From Hydrogenophaga sp. (GTDB lineage Bacteria > Pseudomonadota > Gammaproteobacteria > Burkholderiales > Burkholderiaceae_C), in the NCBI GenBank assembly GCA_011390855.1, contig JAABRN010000503.1, positions 1 through 8,375 of the forward strand: 8,375 bases of DNA. The letters are read 5' to 3'. Position 1 is the stretch's first letter. Every line of letters begins with the position of its first letter. The translations under genes and the position numbers were made by a program. Positions 1 through 6,697 of the stretch are shown here, one piece after another. The notes beneath the pieces are model-generated. The model was given only the letters and a program-made list of their open reading frames with translations. It ran no database searches and was not told the DNA's origin.

Positions 1-55
1 TTCCTGGAGGCGCGTGCGAATGGGGATGCGATGTGGATTCGACAAACTGGTGCAT
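1..55 (-). CDS. Start of a gene downstream of fliJ, probably fliK (hook-length control), cut by the window edge
   Basis: An ATG on the minus strand (55-53) overlaps the last base of the fliJ stop codon as TGATG, and the frame stays open for 18 codons to the window edge (starts MHQFVESTSHPHSHAPPG). A one-base stop/start overlap usually means translational coupling. Identity is inferred from gene order only: in most proteobacterial fliFGHIJ operons the next gene is fliK, the hook-length ruler, whose N-terminus is variable, so these 18 residues cannot confirm it. No clear Shine-Dalgarno sequence precedes it, as expected if it relies on ribosomes finishing fliJ. Confidence 0.45.
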   Translation of the reverse strand, partial: MHQFVESTSHPHSHAPPG

Positions 56-543
56 CAGGCGCCGGAGCGCGACAGCGTCTGTGCATTTGCCTGGGCCAGA
101 GCCAGTCGCTGGCGCAAGTGAATGGTCAGTGCCATTTCATCGGTGTGCTTCTGCTCGCGGCGCTCCATTACCTGAGCCTGGGCCTGAATTTTTTTCGCGG
201 TGAACTTGCGCAGACCGGCCACGTCGCGTTCGGCCACCCGCACCTGTTGCTCGTGCTGGGCGATCATGTCTTCCCGACTCCGCAGCACACCGCGCTGGAA
301 GTCAATGGCGTGTTCGATCTTCTGCAGGAAGTGGCGGTGGTGGTGCAACAGCGCGGCGTCGATGCCAGCACTGCTTCGCGCGCTCCAGCGTTGCTGCGCT
401 TCCTGAGCATAGGCTTCCAGCTGGTCCATCTGGTCCTGGGCGATCTGCATTTCCCGCTGCAACTGGGCCAATGCCGCCAACGCCACGTCGCGGCGACGCT
501 CGGCAATCTCCACCACTTTGTTCAAGGTCTGGATCGTGGTCAT
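55..543 (-). CDS. fliJ: FliJ, flagellar export ATPase stalk / chaperone-escort protein
   Basis: FliJ is the small coiled-coil protein that sits in the centre of the FliI hexamer, like the gamma stalk of F-type ATPases, and links the ATPase to the FlhA export gate in the cytoplasm. The 162-residue product is close to the usual length (about 147 in enterics). It is almost wholly charged and helical: heptad-like stretches around residues 10-50 (EIAERRRDVALAALAQLQRE) and 75-125 predict a two-helix antiparallel coiled coil. There is no signal peptide or membrane segment. The ATG at 543 is supported by AAGAGG (556-551) with a 7-nt spacer. It follows fliI with a 61-bp gap. Sequence conservation in FliJ is weak, so the call rests on the coiled-coil pattern plus position. 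Confidence 0.9.
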   Translation of the reverse strand: MTTIQTLNKVVEIAERRRDVALAALAQLQREMQIAQDQMDQLEAYAQEAQQRWSARSSAGIDAALLHHHRHFLQKIEHAIDFQRGVLRSREDMIAQHEQQVRVAERDVAGLRKFTAKKIQAQAQVMERREQKHTDEMALTIHLRQRLALAQANAQTLSRSGA

Positions 544-604
544 GCGTGTGCCTCTTATGGATGGGATTCAATGGCAATGGAACAGATGGGCTTCATGCGG
601 AGCT

Positions 605-2074
605 TCAAGCGCTTCTGTTGGGTGCGCGCTGTGGTCGGCCCTGCGCAGCAGGTGCGGGCTTGCCTTCGTCCTGCAGGGCGGCTTCCAGCTCGTTCAGACT
701 GGCTTCCATGGTGGAGGCATCGAACATGCCTTGCATCAGAAAACGCTGCAGTGCCGGGTACAGCGCGATGGCGCGATCGGTCTCCGGATCGCTGCCCGCC
801 ATGTAGGCGCCCAGCTGAATCAGGTCGCGGCTCTTCATGAAGCGCGAATACAGTGCGCGGAACCGGCGCGCGAGTTCAAGGTGGGCCGGTTTGGCTACGT
901 TCTGCATCACACGCGAGGCCGATGCCTCCACGTCGATGGCGGGAAAGTGGCCCGATTCGGCCAGCGCCCGCGACAGCACGATGTGGCCATCAAGGATCGC
1001 GCGCGCAGCATCTGCAATCGGGTCCTGCTGGTCGTCGCCTTCAGACAGCACGGTGTAGAAGGCGGTGATCGATCCCATGCCATTCAGACCATTTCCGCTG
1101 CGCTCCACCAGCTGCGGCAGCTTGGCGAAACACGATGGCGGATAGCCCTTGGTGGCCGGTGGCTCGCCGATGGCCAAAGCAATTTCGCGCTGCGCCATGG
1201 CGTAGCGGGTGAGCGAATCCATCAGCAGCAGCACGTCCAGCCCGTCGTCGCGAAAGCGTTCGGCAATCGCGGTGGCATAGCTGGCGCCCTGCATGCGCAC
1301 CAGTGGAGGTGCATCGGCCGGGGCAGCGACCACCACCGAACGCTGACGCCCTTCAGGGCCCAGGATGTCTTCGATGAATTCCTTCACCTCGCGACCACGT
1401 TCGCCGATCAGGCCCACGACGATCACGTCGGCACGGGTGTAGCGGGCCATCATGCCCAGCAGCACACTCTTGCCCACGCCAGAGCCGGCAAACAGGCCGA
1501 TGCGCTGACCCCGACCCACGGTCAGCAAGGCATTGATGGCGCGCACGCCGGTGTCCAGCGGCTCACGCACCGGGTCGCGGTCCATTGCGTTGATGGGCTG
1601 GCGGTCCATGGGCGCCATGTCCACATTGATGATGGGTCCCTGATGATCCAGCGGGTGGCCGTGCGAATCCACCACACGGCCCAGAAGTCCGCGACCCAGC
1701 GGCAAACGCAGCGCGCCTCGATCGTCTGGCGAAGGCGGCTTGTTGGCCTGGCCCATGCGAGGCACCGGGCGGTAAGGCGCCAGCGGCGTGACGCTGGCCC
1801 CACTGGAGAGACCATGCGTGTCACCCGCCGGCATCAGGTAGGCCCGGTCACCCGAGAAACCCACCACCTCGGCCAGCACCGGCTCCTTGGGGCCATTGCC
1901 AATCAGACACTGCGACCCCACCGGCACCTTCAGACCCACTGCTTCCAGCACCAGACCCGCCAGCCGGGTGAGCGTGCCACGCACTTCCAGTGGCGTGTGC
2001 ACGGCAGCGTTCTCACGCAGGTCCTCCATGAAATGTCCCCAGCGACTCGCGCCTTCGAAGGTACTGTCTTTCAT
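605..2074 (-). CDS. fliI: FliI, flagellum-specific type III export ATPase
   Basis: FliI hydrolyses ATP at the cytoplasmic face of the export gate to unload rod, hook and filament subunits from chaperones; it is a paralogue of the F1 beta subunit. In the 489-residue product the P-loop AGSGVGKS is at 196-203, GERGREV at 224-230 (E225 is the expected catalytic glutamate) and Walker [10 protein letters not shown] at 282-290 with D286. The block [20 protein letters not shown] (301-320) is a strong family signature, and the C-terminal helical domain starts near 370. Start choice: the frame is open to an ATG at 2131, but only the ATG at 2074 has a well-spaced ribosome site (GGGAG, 6 nt upstream); the 2131 start has GAGGAG too far away. 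A third possible start is the ATG at residue 16. The gene follows fliH with 75 nt between. Confidence 0.97.
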   Translation of the reverse strand: MKDSTFEGASRWGHFMEDLRENAAVHTPLEVRGTLTRLAGLVLEAVGLKVPVGSQCLIGNGPKEPVLAEVVGFSGDRAYLMPAGDTHGLSSGASVTPLAPYRPVPRMGQANKPPSPDDRGALRLPLGRGLLGRVVDSHGHPLDHQGPIINVDMAPMDRQPINAMDRDPVREPLDTGVRAINALLTVGRGQRIGLFAGSGVGKSVLLGMMARYTRADVIVVGLIGERGREVKEFIEDILGPEGRQRSVVVAAPADAPPLVRMQGASYATAIAERFRDDGLDVLLLMDSLTRYAMAQREIALAIGEPPATKGYPPSCFAKLPQLVERSGNGLNGMGSITAFYTVLSEGDDQQDPIADAARAILDGHIVLSRALAESGHFPAIDVEASASRVMQNVAKPAHLELARRFRALYSRFMKSRDLIQLGAYMAGSDPETDRAIALYPALQRFLMQGMFDASTMEASLNELEAALQDEGKPAPAAQGRPQRAPNRSA

Positions 2075-2149
2075 GGATGGCTCCCAGGAGATAAAACAAA
2101 ACCATTGCCGGAGCGAAATGCCTCGATCCATCGCTGCTGCAGGGCTCCT

Positions 2150-2848
2150 CTAGACATCAGCGTTCTCCGGGTTCCAGGCCGTTTCCATCCCCAGATTGCC
2201 CACGGCGCGTGCCCAGCGCTTTTCGATCGTGGCGTCCACCGATGTGCTGGGCGATTCGATCATGCAGCCCCCCGGGGTGATGTTCGGGTCGGCCACGAAG
2301 GCCGGTGGCGTCTTGCCCATGTTCTCGTTCAGCGCCCCTTGCATGAGTGCAAGGTCGGACGGGTTCATGCGCACCGTGGCAGGCAGACCGTCTTCGACCA
2401 GTTGGGCCAGCGCTTCTGCGATGACCGGCTTGAGATGTGCTGGGTCGCTGCGCAACTCCTGGCGCACCACCTGGCGGGCCAGGTCGCAGGCCAGTTCCAG
2501 AATGTGGCGCGAAATCTGGTCTTCGCTCTTTTGCAGATGGTCGCGTGTGTTGTGCAGCAACTGCGCCATGCGCACAGCCGTCTCTTCGGCTGCCTTGCGT
2601 ACCGTGGCCTCCAGCGCGTCGCGCACCTCGCGGCCACCGGCTTCATGCCCATGCCCGTAGCCCTCGGCATACGCTTCCTCGGCAGCGTGCTTCACTGCAG
2701 CCTCGTCGATCGGCGGCGGCGCATCACTGTCCCCGCCCAGCGCCACGTGGTCCTCACTCCCGTCCACTGCAGAAAAATGCCAGGCCGACACACCGTCAAT
2801 CTCCTCGCGCGGGACGAAACGGGAATGGGGGTTGTTCTTATTGACCAT
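2150..2848 (-). CDS. fliH: FliH, negative regulator and stator of the FliI ATPase
   Basis: FliH binds FliI as a dimer, restrains its ATPase activity and tethers it to the C-ring; it resembles the b and delta subunits of F-type ATPases. The 232-residue product has the typical N-terminal block RFVPREEIDGVSAW (10-23), with the conserved Trp that docks to the export gate or C-ring. A small-residue repeat follows, A55-xxx-A59-xxx-G63-xxx-G67-xxx-G71, the AxxxG/GxxxG pattern characteristic of FliH. A long helix (about 73-135) and a compact FliI-binding C-terminal domain (about 136-232, with ITPGGCMIES at 190-199) come next. Start: ATG at 2848 has AGGTG 6 nt upstream; an in-frame GTG at 2857 would add three residues but overlaps that site. 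It is separated from fliG by 260 bp of repeats, which is unusual. Confidence 0.95.
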   Translation of the reverse strand: MVNKNNPHSRFVPREEIDGVSAWHFSAVDGSEDHVALGGDSDAPPPIDEAAVKHAAEEAYAEGYGHGHEAGGREVRDALEATVRKAAEETAVRMAQLLHNTRDHLQKSEDQISRHILELACDLARQVVRQELRSDPAHLKPVIAEALAQLVEDGLPATVRMNPSDLALMQGALNENMGKTPPAFVADPNITPGGCMIESPSTSVDATIEKRWARAVGNLGMETAWNPENADV

Positions 2849-2886
2849 GCGCAGCACCTACCAAGGGTTCGAAAGCCCGCACGCAG

Positions 2887-2993
2887 CTCCGGAGCGCGTG
2901 ACCCCATCCAGAGATACCGAAGATCCGGCTCTGCCGGTCCAAGGTATTGCCCCCCTTCCAGGGGGGTGACGCGAAGCGGCGCGGGGGATGCTC
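2887..2993 (+). repeat. Structured intergenic repeat, copy A1 (full length, about 107 bp)
   Basis: First of two tandem copies in the fliH-fliG gap. Order on the plus strand: head CTCCGGAGCGCGTG, the CCATCCAGAG block, then hairpin 1 with outer stem GATACC (2913-2918) / GGTATT (2943-2948) and inner stem CCGGC-tct-GCCGG (2925-2937). Hairpin 2 is CCCCCC (2950-2955) / GGGGGG (2961-2966), and the conserved tail is GACGCGAAGCGGCGCG followed by GGGGGATGCTC. It has no coding potential of its own. Read in the direction of the fliG transcript the tail comes first. I see five relatives in this window. The family looks like a REP/BIME-type dispersed element, but no copy number outside the window is known to me here. 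Confidence 0.88.
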
Positions 2994-2996
2994 TCG

Positions 2997-3104
2997 TTCC
3001 GGCGCGAAATGCCCCAGTCCAGAGCTGCCGCCGGGCCGGCTTTGCCGGACGGCCAGCAGCGCCCCCCTTGAGGGGGGTGACGCGAAGCGGCGCGGGGGGT
3101 GCTC
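2997..3104 (+). repeat. Structured intergenic repeat, copy A2 (full length, about 108 bp)
   Basis: Tandem partner of A1, starting 4 bp after it. Head TTCCGGCGCGAAATG, the CCAGTCCAGAG block, hairpin 1 with outer stem GCTGC (3024-3028) / GCAGC (3056-3060) and inner stem CCGGC-ttt-GCCGG (3036-3048). Hairpin 2 is CCCCCC-ttga-GGGGGG (3062-3077) and the tail is GACGCGAAGCGGCGCG plus GGGGGTGCTC. The outer stem differs from A1 by paired changes that keep base pairing. The tail ends 4 bp from the fliG stop codon. Confidence 0.88.
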
Positions 3105-3108
3105 CGAT

Positions 3109-4104
3109 CTAGACAAAGCTCTCATCCTCCCCCCCTCCAATCACGATCTGGCCTTCGTCGGAGAGACGACGCACGATTTTGAGAATCTCCTTCTGCTGGT
3201 TCTCGACTTCGGACAGGCGAATGGGGCCGCGGGATTCCAGGTCCTCGCGCAGCGCCTCCGCGGCACGGGTGGACATGTTGGACAGCACCAGGTCCCGCAG
3301 TTCGTTGGTGGAGCCCTTGAGTGCAACCACCAGCGAGTCGGACGACACTTCCTTGAGCACCATCTGCACAGACTTCGGATCGAGCTTGAGCAGATCCTCA
3401 AAGACAAACATCTTGTCCATGATCTTTTGCGCCAGTTCGGCATCGAACTCGCGGATCGACTCGATCACGGAGCTCTCGATCTGGGTGCCCATCATGTTGA
3501 TGATCTCGGCTGCGGTTTTCACGCCACCCATGGACGTCTTGCGGATCTTGTCGCCGCCAGCGAGGACCTTGAACAGCACTTCGTTGAGGTCTTTCAGTGC
3601 CGTGGGCTGAATGCCTTCGAGGGTGGCCACGCGCAGCATCACCTCATTGCGCGTGCGCTCGGTGAAGTTCTTGAGAACGGCTGCGGTCTGATCTGCCTCC
3701 AGATGCACCAGGATCGCGGCCACGATCTGGGGGTGCTCGTTGCGCAGCAGTTCGGCGATGGACAACGGGTCCATCCACTTCAGGCTTTCAATGCCTGAAA
3801 CATCACCGCCTTGCAGGATGCGGTCGATCAGTAGCGCAGCCTTGTCGTCGCCCAATGCGCGCTTGAGAACGGCGCGCACGTAGTTGTCGGTGTCGGAGAC
3901 CAGCAAGCTTTGCGAGGCGGCCGCGCTGGTGAACTTCTGCATCACCTGGTCCACGCGGTCGTGTGAGACGGCACGTGTCTTGGCAATGGTCTCGCCGAGC
4001 TTCTGCACCTCCTTCGGACTGAGGTGCTTGAACACCTCTGCCGCTTCCTCTTCGCCCAGCGACATCAGAAAGATCGCGGCGTCGTGTATCCCTTGCTCTT
4101 CCAT
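3109..4104 (-). CDS. fliG: FliG, flagellar rotor/switch protein
   Basis: FliG is the C-ring protein that joins FliF to FliM and takes up torque from MotA/MotB. At 331 residues it equals the enteric length. The N-terminal FliF-binding domain (1-100) includes EEEAAEVFKHLSPKEV (18-33). The middle domain has the EHPQ motif (123-126), then a Gly-Gly linker (193-194). The MFVF hinge is at 232-235, followed by the torque domain. The torque charges match by alignment from memory: K263, R280, E287, D288 and R296 against K264, R281, D288, D289 and R297 of E. coli (E287 being a conservative swap). The ATG at 4104 has AAGGAAG with a 6-nt spacer. fliG is normally adjacent to or overlapping fliF and fliH; here gaps of 220 and 260 bp filled with repeats isolate it on both sides. 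Confidence 0.97.
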   Translation of the reverse strand: MEEQGIHDAAIFLMSLGEEEAAEVFKHLSPKEVQKLGETIAKTRAVSHDRVDQVMQKFTSAAASQSLLVSDTDNYVRAVLKRALGDDKAALLIDRILQGGDVSGIESLKWMDPLSIAELLRNEHPQIVAAILVHLEADQTAAVLKNFTERTRNEVMLRVATLEGIQPTALKDLNEVLFKVLAGGDKIRKTSMGGVKTAAEIINMMGTQIESSVIESIREFDAELAQKIMDKMFVFEDLLKLDPKSVQMVLKEVSSDSLVVALKGSTNELRDLVLSNMSTRAAEALREDLESRGPIRLSEVENQQKEILKIVRRLSDEGQIVIGGGEDESFV

Positions 4105-4140
4105 GTTCTTCTTCCTTATCTACGCACAGAAAAAGTACTT

Positions 4141-4192
4141 ACCGGCGCGAGATGACTCAGTCCAGACGCGAAGCGGCGCAGGGGGTAGCACC
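4141..4192 (+). repeat. Structured intergenic repeat, copy B1 (internally deleted, about 52 bp)
   Basis: This copy joins the repeat head (ACCGGCGCGAGATGACTCAG then TCCAG) directly to the tail (ACGCGAAGCGGCGCAGGGGG then TAGCACC). Relative to A2 it lacks about 58 bp, which include both hairpins. The junction lies at a 2-bp match (GA) between the two ends. It sits tandem to B2, starting 36 bp upstream of the fliG start codon on the fliF-fliG transcript. Confidence 0.78.
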
Positions 4193-4196
4193 GACT

Positions 4197-4320
4197 TTCC
4201 GGAGCGCGTGTCCGAAGACCAGGGCTCCCGTGGAACCGGCTTTGCCGGGCCACAGGGTGCGTCCCCCTCCCGCCGAAGGCGAGAGAGGGGGAAGACGCGA
4301 AGCGGCGCAGGGGGTGTTTC
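4197..4320 (+). repeat. Structured intergenic repeat, copy B2 (full, diverged, about 124 bp)
   Basis: Head TTCCGGAGCGCGTGTCC, inner hairpin 1 ACCGGC-ttt-GCCGG near 4235-4248 with flanking GTGG/CCAC, then an enlarged hairpin 2: CCCCCTC (4263-4269) pairs with GAGGGGG (4285-4291), capped by CGCC-gaa-GGCG (4271-4281). The tail GACGCGAAGCGGCGCA plus GGGGGTGTTTC ends 4 bp from the fliF stop codon. Hairpin 2 is larger than in the other copies, showing that the structure is kept while the sequence changes. No T-run follows in either direction, so it is not a classic intrinsic terminator. Confidence 0.82.
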
Positions 4321-4324
4321 ACAA

Positions 4325-6004
4325 TCACGCTGGCGCCTCCCCGTTTACCCAACCCTTGACGATGTTGGCCACCGCCATCGGGTTTTCCAACGCGAGACGC
4401 TTCGCGTCGGACAGACGCACCTGCTCTGCCGTGGCTTCTTGCGGCGCGCTCGGCATGGGCAAGCCCGGGCGCTCAGGTGTTTCATTGACAAGGGCGTTCA
4501 GCGGCTGAACCTTGCGTGTGTCGGCGGGCATGGCCGGTGAGCGCATCAGCTTCAGGCCCGGGCGCACCATGCCCAGCACCACCAGCAGGCCCAGCATCAC
4601 CATGCCGAGCGGCCAGGCCAACGAACGGGCGAGTTCGTGGTTGTCGACTTGTTTCCACCACGCCACGGGCGCTTCTTCGGCTGGTGTCGTGACGTTGAAA
4701 GCGGCATTCACCAGATTGACCGAATCGCCGCGGCCCTGGTTGAAGCCGATCGTCTCCCGCACCAGGGCAGTCATCTGCTCCAGCTGCTCGGGGGGAATCG
4801 GCGCGGATGTTTCCTTGCCAGCGCGATCCACGGTGCTGCGGTGGTTGATGACCACGGCGGCGCTGAGCCGGCGCACTTGCCCACTGGCCTCGCGAACCAC
4901 CTTCACGGTTTTGTCGACTTCATAGTTCACCACCGATTCGCGGCGCATCGCTCCGGCTTTCTCGGCCGCACCTGCCACACCCAGCTGACCTGGGTCGCCG
5001 TTGATGGGGGCTTGGCCCACGGCAGGCGGTTGATTGGTCACCGCGCCAGGGACACCTGCAGGCTGGGCGGTTGCACCTGTGCCATCTTCCACCGTCTGTT
5101 GGCTGCGGATGGCGCCAGGTTCGCCGCCCTGGTTGGGTCGGTGTTGCTCGGAGGTGGATTCGACCAGCGAAAAGTCGACATCTGCACTGACCTGAGCCTT
5201 GACGTTGCCCACGCCCACCAGAGGCTCGAGCATGTCCAGGATGCGGCGGGTGTAGACCTGTTCCATTTGTTGCACGTACTGCAGCTTCTGGGTGTCTGCG
5301 CCCTGCGAAGGGCCATCGGTGTTGCTGGAAAGCAGGCTGCCCGCGTCGTCGATCACGCTCACGGCCTTGGGGTTCATCTCTGGCACGCTGGAAGCCACCA
5401 GGTGAACAATGCCTGCCACCTGGGCGCGGTCGAGCACGCGACCCGGGTGCAAGGTGAGCAGCACCGAGGCGCTGGGTTTCTGCTGTTCGCGGAAAAAGCC
5501 GTTCTGGTTGGGCAGCGCCAGGTGCACACGCGCGCTCTGTACCGAAGAGAGCGACTGGATGGAGCGGGTGAGCTCGCCTTCCAGCCCGCGCTGGAAGGTC
5601 AGGCGCTCCTGGAACTGGGTCATGCCGAAGCGGTTGGATTCCATCAGCTCGAACCCGGCCACCGAACCCTTGGGCAGCCCTTGCGACGCCAGGCGCAGAC
5701 GGGTGTCGTGTACCTTGTCGGCCGGCACCATGATGGCCATGCCGCCTTCGGTGTGTTTGTAGGGCACGTTCATCTGCGAGAGCTGCGCCACGATCGCACC
5801 GCCGTCGCGGTCGCTCAGGTTGGAATAGAGCACCCGCCATTCGGCCTGACGCCCCATGAAGAAGAAGGCGGCGATGATGCCCACCAGCGCCAGCACGCCC
5901 AGCGCCATCTTGATCTTCTGGCCCTGATCCAGGCGCGCAAAGCCATCGGCCAGTGCGCTGCGGGGCACGGGTTGCATGTCCAGTTCGGCGACGGTGGTGC
6001 TCAT
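4325..6004 (-). CDS. fliF: FliF, flagellar MS-ring protein
   Basis: FliF forms the inner-membrane MS ring, the platform for the export gate, rod and C-ring. The 559-residue product has a cytoplasmic N-terminus, a first membrane helix at about 33-50 (MALGVLALVGIIAAFFFMG), and ring-building domains at about 52-225 that include LASQGLPKGSVAGFELME (105-122). A Gly/Pro/Gln-rich low-conservation segment at about 285-355 corresponds to the beta-collar loop. The second helix lies at about 462-480. The C-terminal FliG-binding peptide (535-554) contains RLALENPMAVANIVKGWVNG. The start at 6004 has only a weak ribosome site; the next ATG is internal to the family N-terminus. First gene of the minus-strand operon, divergent from fliE. 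Confidence 0.97.
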   Translation of the reverse strand: MSTTVAELDMQPVPRSALADGFARLDQGQKIKMALGVLALVGIIAAFFFMGRQAEWRVLYSNLSDRDGGAIVAQLSQMNVPYKHTEGGMAIMVPADKVHDTRLRLASQGLPKGSVAGFELMESNRFGMTQFQERLTFQRGLEGELTRSIQSLSSVQSARVHLALPNQNGFFREQQKPSASVLLTLHPGRVLDRAQVAGIVHLVASSVPEMNPKAVSVIDDAGSLLSSNTDGPSQGADTQKLQYVQQMEQVYTRRILDMLEPLVGVGNVKAQVSADVDFSLVESTSEQHRPNQGGEPGAIRSQQTVEDGTGATAQPAGVPGAVTNQPPAVGQAPINGDPGQLGVAGAAEKAGAMRRESVVNYEVDKTVKVVREASGQVRRLSAAVVINHRSTVDRAGKETSAPIPPEQLEQMTALVRETIGFNQGRGDSVNLVNAAFNVTTPAEEAPVAWWKQVDNHELARSLAWPLGMVMLGLLVVLGMVRPGLKLMRSPAMPADTRKVQPLNALVNETPERPGLPMPSAPQEATAEQVRLSDAKRLALENPMAVANIVKGWVNGEAPA

Positions 6005-6190
6005 GGGTCTGGGTGGCTCGAATGGGGTTGTCTTACAAGGGGAAAATCCGCTGTTGCGACCGATTATTCGGGTCCCGTGCCCCCGCCATACCCACGAAAA
6101 GGACCGGGTTTGTCCCCCTTATTCCCCAGCGAGCCCAGACCACCCTCCCTAGCATTGGGGCGTGATCAATTGCAGTTGAAGGACACCGCC
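6005..6190. promoter_or_regulatory. Divergent fliF / fliE promoter region
   Basis: This 186-bp gap separates the divergent fliF and fliE start codons and must hold the start signals for both basal-body units. Seen directly: an AT-rich patch in otherwise GC-rich DNA at 6058-6074, GACCGA ... TCGGGTC, an imperfect inverted repeat whose minus-strand centre AATAAT (6068-6063) is a 5/6 match to a sigma-70 -10 box for fliF. No good -35 box is placed before it, as would be expected for activator-dependent flagellar promoters. The fliE side has GAAGGA (6178-6183) 7 nt before its ATG. I could not find a convincing sigma-54, sigma-28 or FlhDC site. Confidence 0.45.
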
Positions 6191-6499
6191 ATGGACATGC
6201 GCATCAGCCCCCTGACCAGTCAAGCCCTCACCGGCGTGGGTGCCAACGCCCTGAAGCGTCCGGGTGCAGCCGCAGACCCTGGCATTGGCGATGGCTTCAA
6301 GGCCGCACTGAAAGCCGTCAGCGCCACCCAGAACGAAGCCTCCCGCCTGCAAACCCAGGTGCAACTGGGCAACCCCAACGTCAGCCTCGAAGAAACCATG
6401 CTGGCCATGCAGAAGTCCCAGATCGGCTTCCAGGCCACCCTCCATGTGCGCAACCGCATGGTTCAGGCGTATACCGATGTGATGAACATGTCCGTCTGA
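6191..6499 (+). CDS. fliE: FliE, MS-ring / rod junction protein
   Basis: FliE is the small export substrate that caps the export gate and anchors the proximal rod to the MS ring; it is among the first proteins exported. The product is 102 residues, the usual size. The C-terminal half holds the conserved helix block LEETMLAMQKSQIGFQATLH (67-86) and ends VRNRMVQAYTDVMNMSV, a very typical FliE end. The ATG at 6191 is supported by GAAGGA with a 7-nt spacer; the next ATG (6197) would be badly spaced. It is transcribed alone, opposite to fliF, the same divergent arrangement as in enterics. Its last codons and stop lie inside a large hairpin. Confidence 0.96.
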   Translation: MDMRISPLTSQALTGVGANALKRPGAAADPGIGDGFKAALKAVSATQNEASRLQTQVQLGNPNVSLEETMLAMQKSQIGFQATLHVRNRMVQAYTDVMNMSV

Positions 6500-6518
6500 C
6501 GACGGACATATTCATCAC
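6479..6518 (+). terminator. 40-nt near-perfect hairpin over the fliE stop codon
   Basis: GTGATGAA-c-ATGTCCGTC pairs with GACGGACAT-a-TTCATCAC: 17 base pairs, one C/A mismatch and a 4-nt loop (TGAC, 6497-6500) that holds the stop codon. No T-run follows, so classic intrinsic termination is unlikely. It may act as a 3' stabiliser, an mRNA end after processing, or part of a Rho-dependent or bidirectional end. Confidence 0.6.
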
Positions 6519-6521
6519 TGT

Positions 6522-6619
6522 CACCCCCCTGCGCCGCTTCGCGTCTTCCCCCCTGAGGGGGGACGATGTCTCTGACCGGCAGAGCCGGATCTTCGACATC
6601 CCTGGACTGCTTCGCCGCT
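6522..6619 (-). repeat. Structured intergenic repeat, copy C2 (inverted relative to the other five)
   Basis: Read on the minus strand: head GAGCGGCGAAGCAGTCCAG, hairpin 1 with outer stem GATGTC / GACATC (plus-strand 6565-6570 and 6595-6600) and inner stem CCGGC-aga-GCCGG (6576-6588), hairpin 2 CCCCCC-tga-GGGGGG (6548-6562), then the tail GACGCGAAGCGGCGCA plus GGGGGGTG. The tail lies 22 bp from the fliE stop, so relative to the gene it follows it has the same orientation as the copies after fliF and fliG. The outer stem is a third pairing-preserving variant. Confidence 0.85.
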
Positions 6620-6697
6620 CGTCCTTGACTGCGCTTTGTTGATCTTTTCGCGCGCTGTCTTCTGATTCTCTCTTCCTGTTTCGGTTCTCAGCACCGT
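6620..6697. other. Pyrimidine-rich spacer between repeats C2 and C1
   Basis: The fliE-fliT gap is 347 bp: the fliE hairpin, repeat C2, this spacer, repeat C1, and the fliT hairpin. The spacer is C/T-rich and G-poor on the plus strand (clearest at 6656-6690) in contrast to its GC-rich flanks. I see no gene, promoter or RNA gene in it. Such a G-poor C/T stretch on the fliE transcript could serve as a Rho-loading site, but that is inference only. Confidence 0.35.

Noticed and set aside
2075..2131. Longer FliI N-terminus starting at 2131
   Set aside because: The extra 19 residues are hydrophobic and unlike the family; the ribosome site is badly spaced, while 2074 has a well-placed GGGAG.
2949..3077. 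C6/G6 hairpins of the repeats as intrinsic terminators
   Set aside because: No T-run follows in either direction, and full termination here would silence essential downstream flagellar genes.
518..3112. Very long plus-strand open frame (864 codons) opposite fliI and fliH
   Set aside because: It is antisense to two unmistakable genes and crosses intergenic repeats; such frames arise in GC-rich DNA from codon-position bias. The translation is rich in His/Arg/Gln and resembles no family.
2887..4320. CRISPR array from evenly sized repeats
   Set aside because: The repeats are about 107 bp with internal hairpins and no unique spacers of regular length.
6156..6175. Possible sigma-54 promoter before fliE (GGGG ... 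TTGCAG)
   Set aside because: The GG-GC spacing is 11 rather than 10 and the -24 element does not match TGGCAC.
4637..6190. Plus-strand frame running antisense through fliF and continuous with fliE
   Set aside because: Only the part from 6191 has FliE identity and a ribosome site; the rest mirrors fliF.
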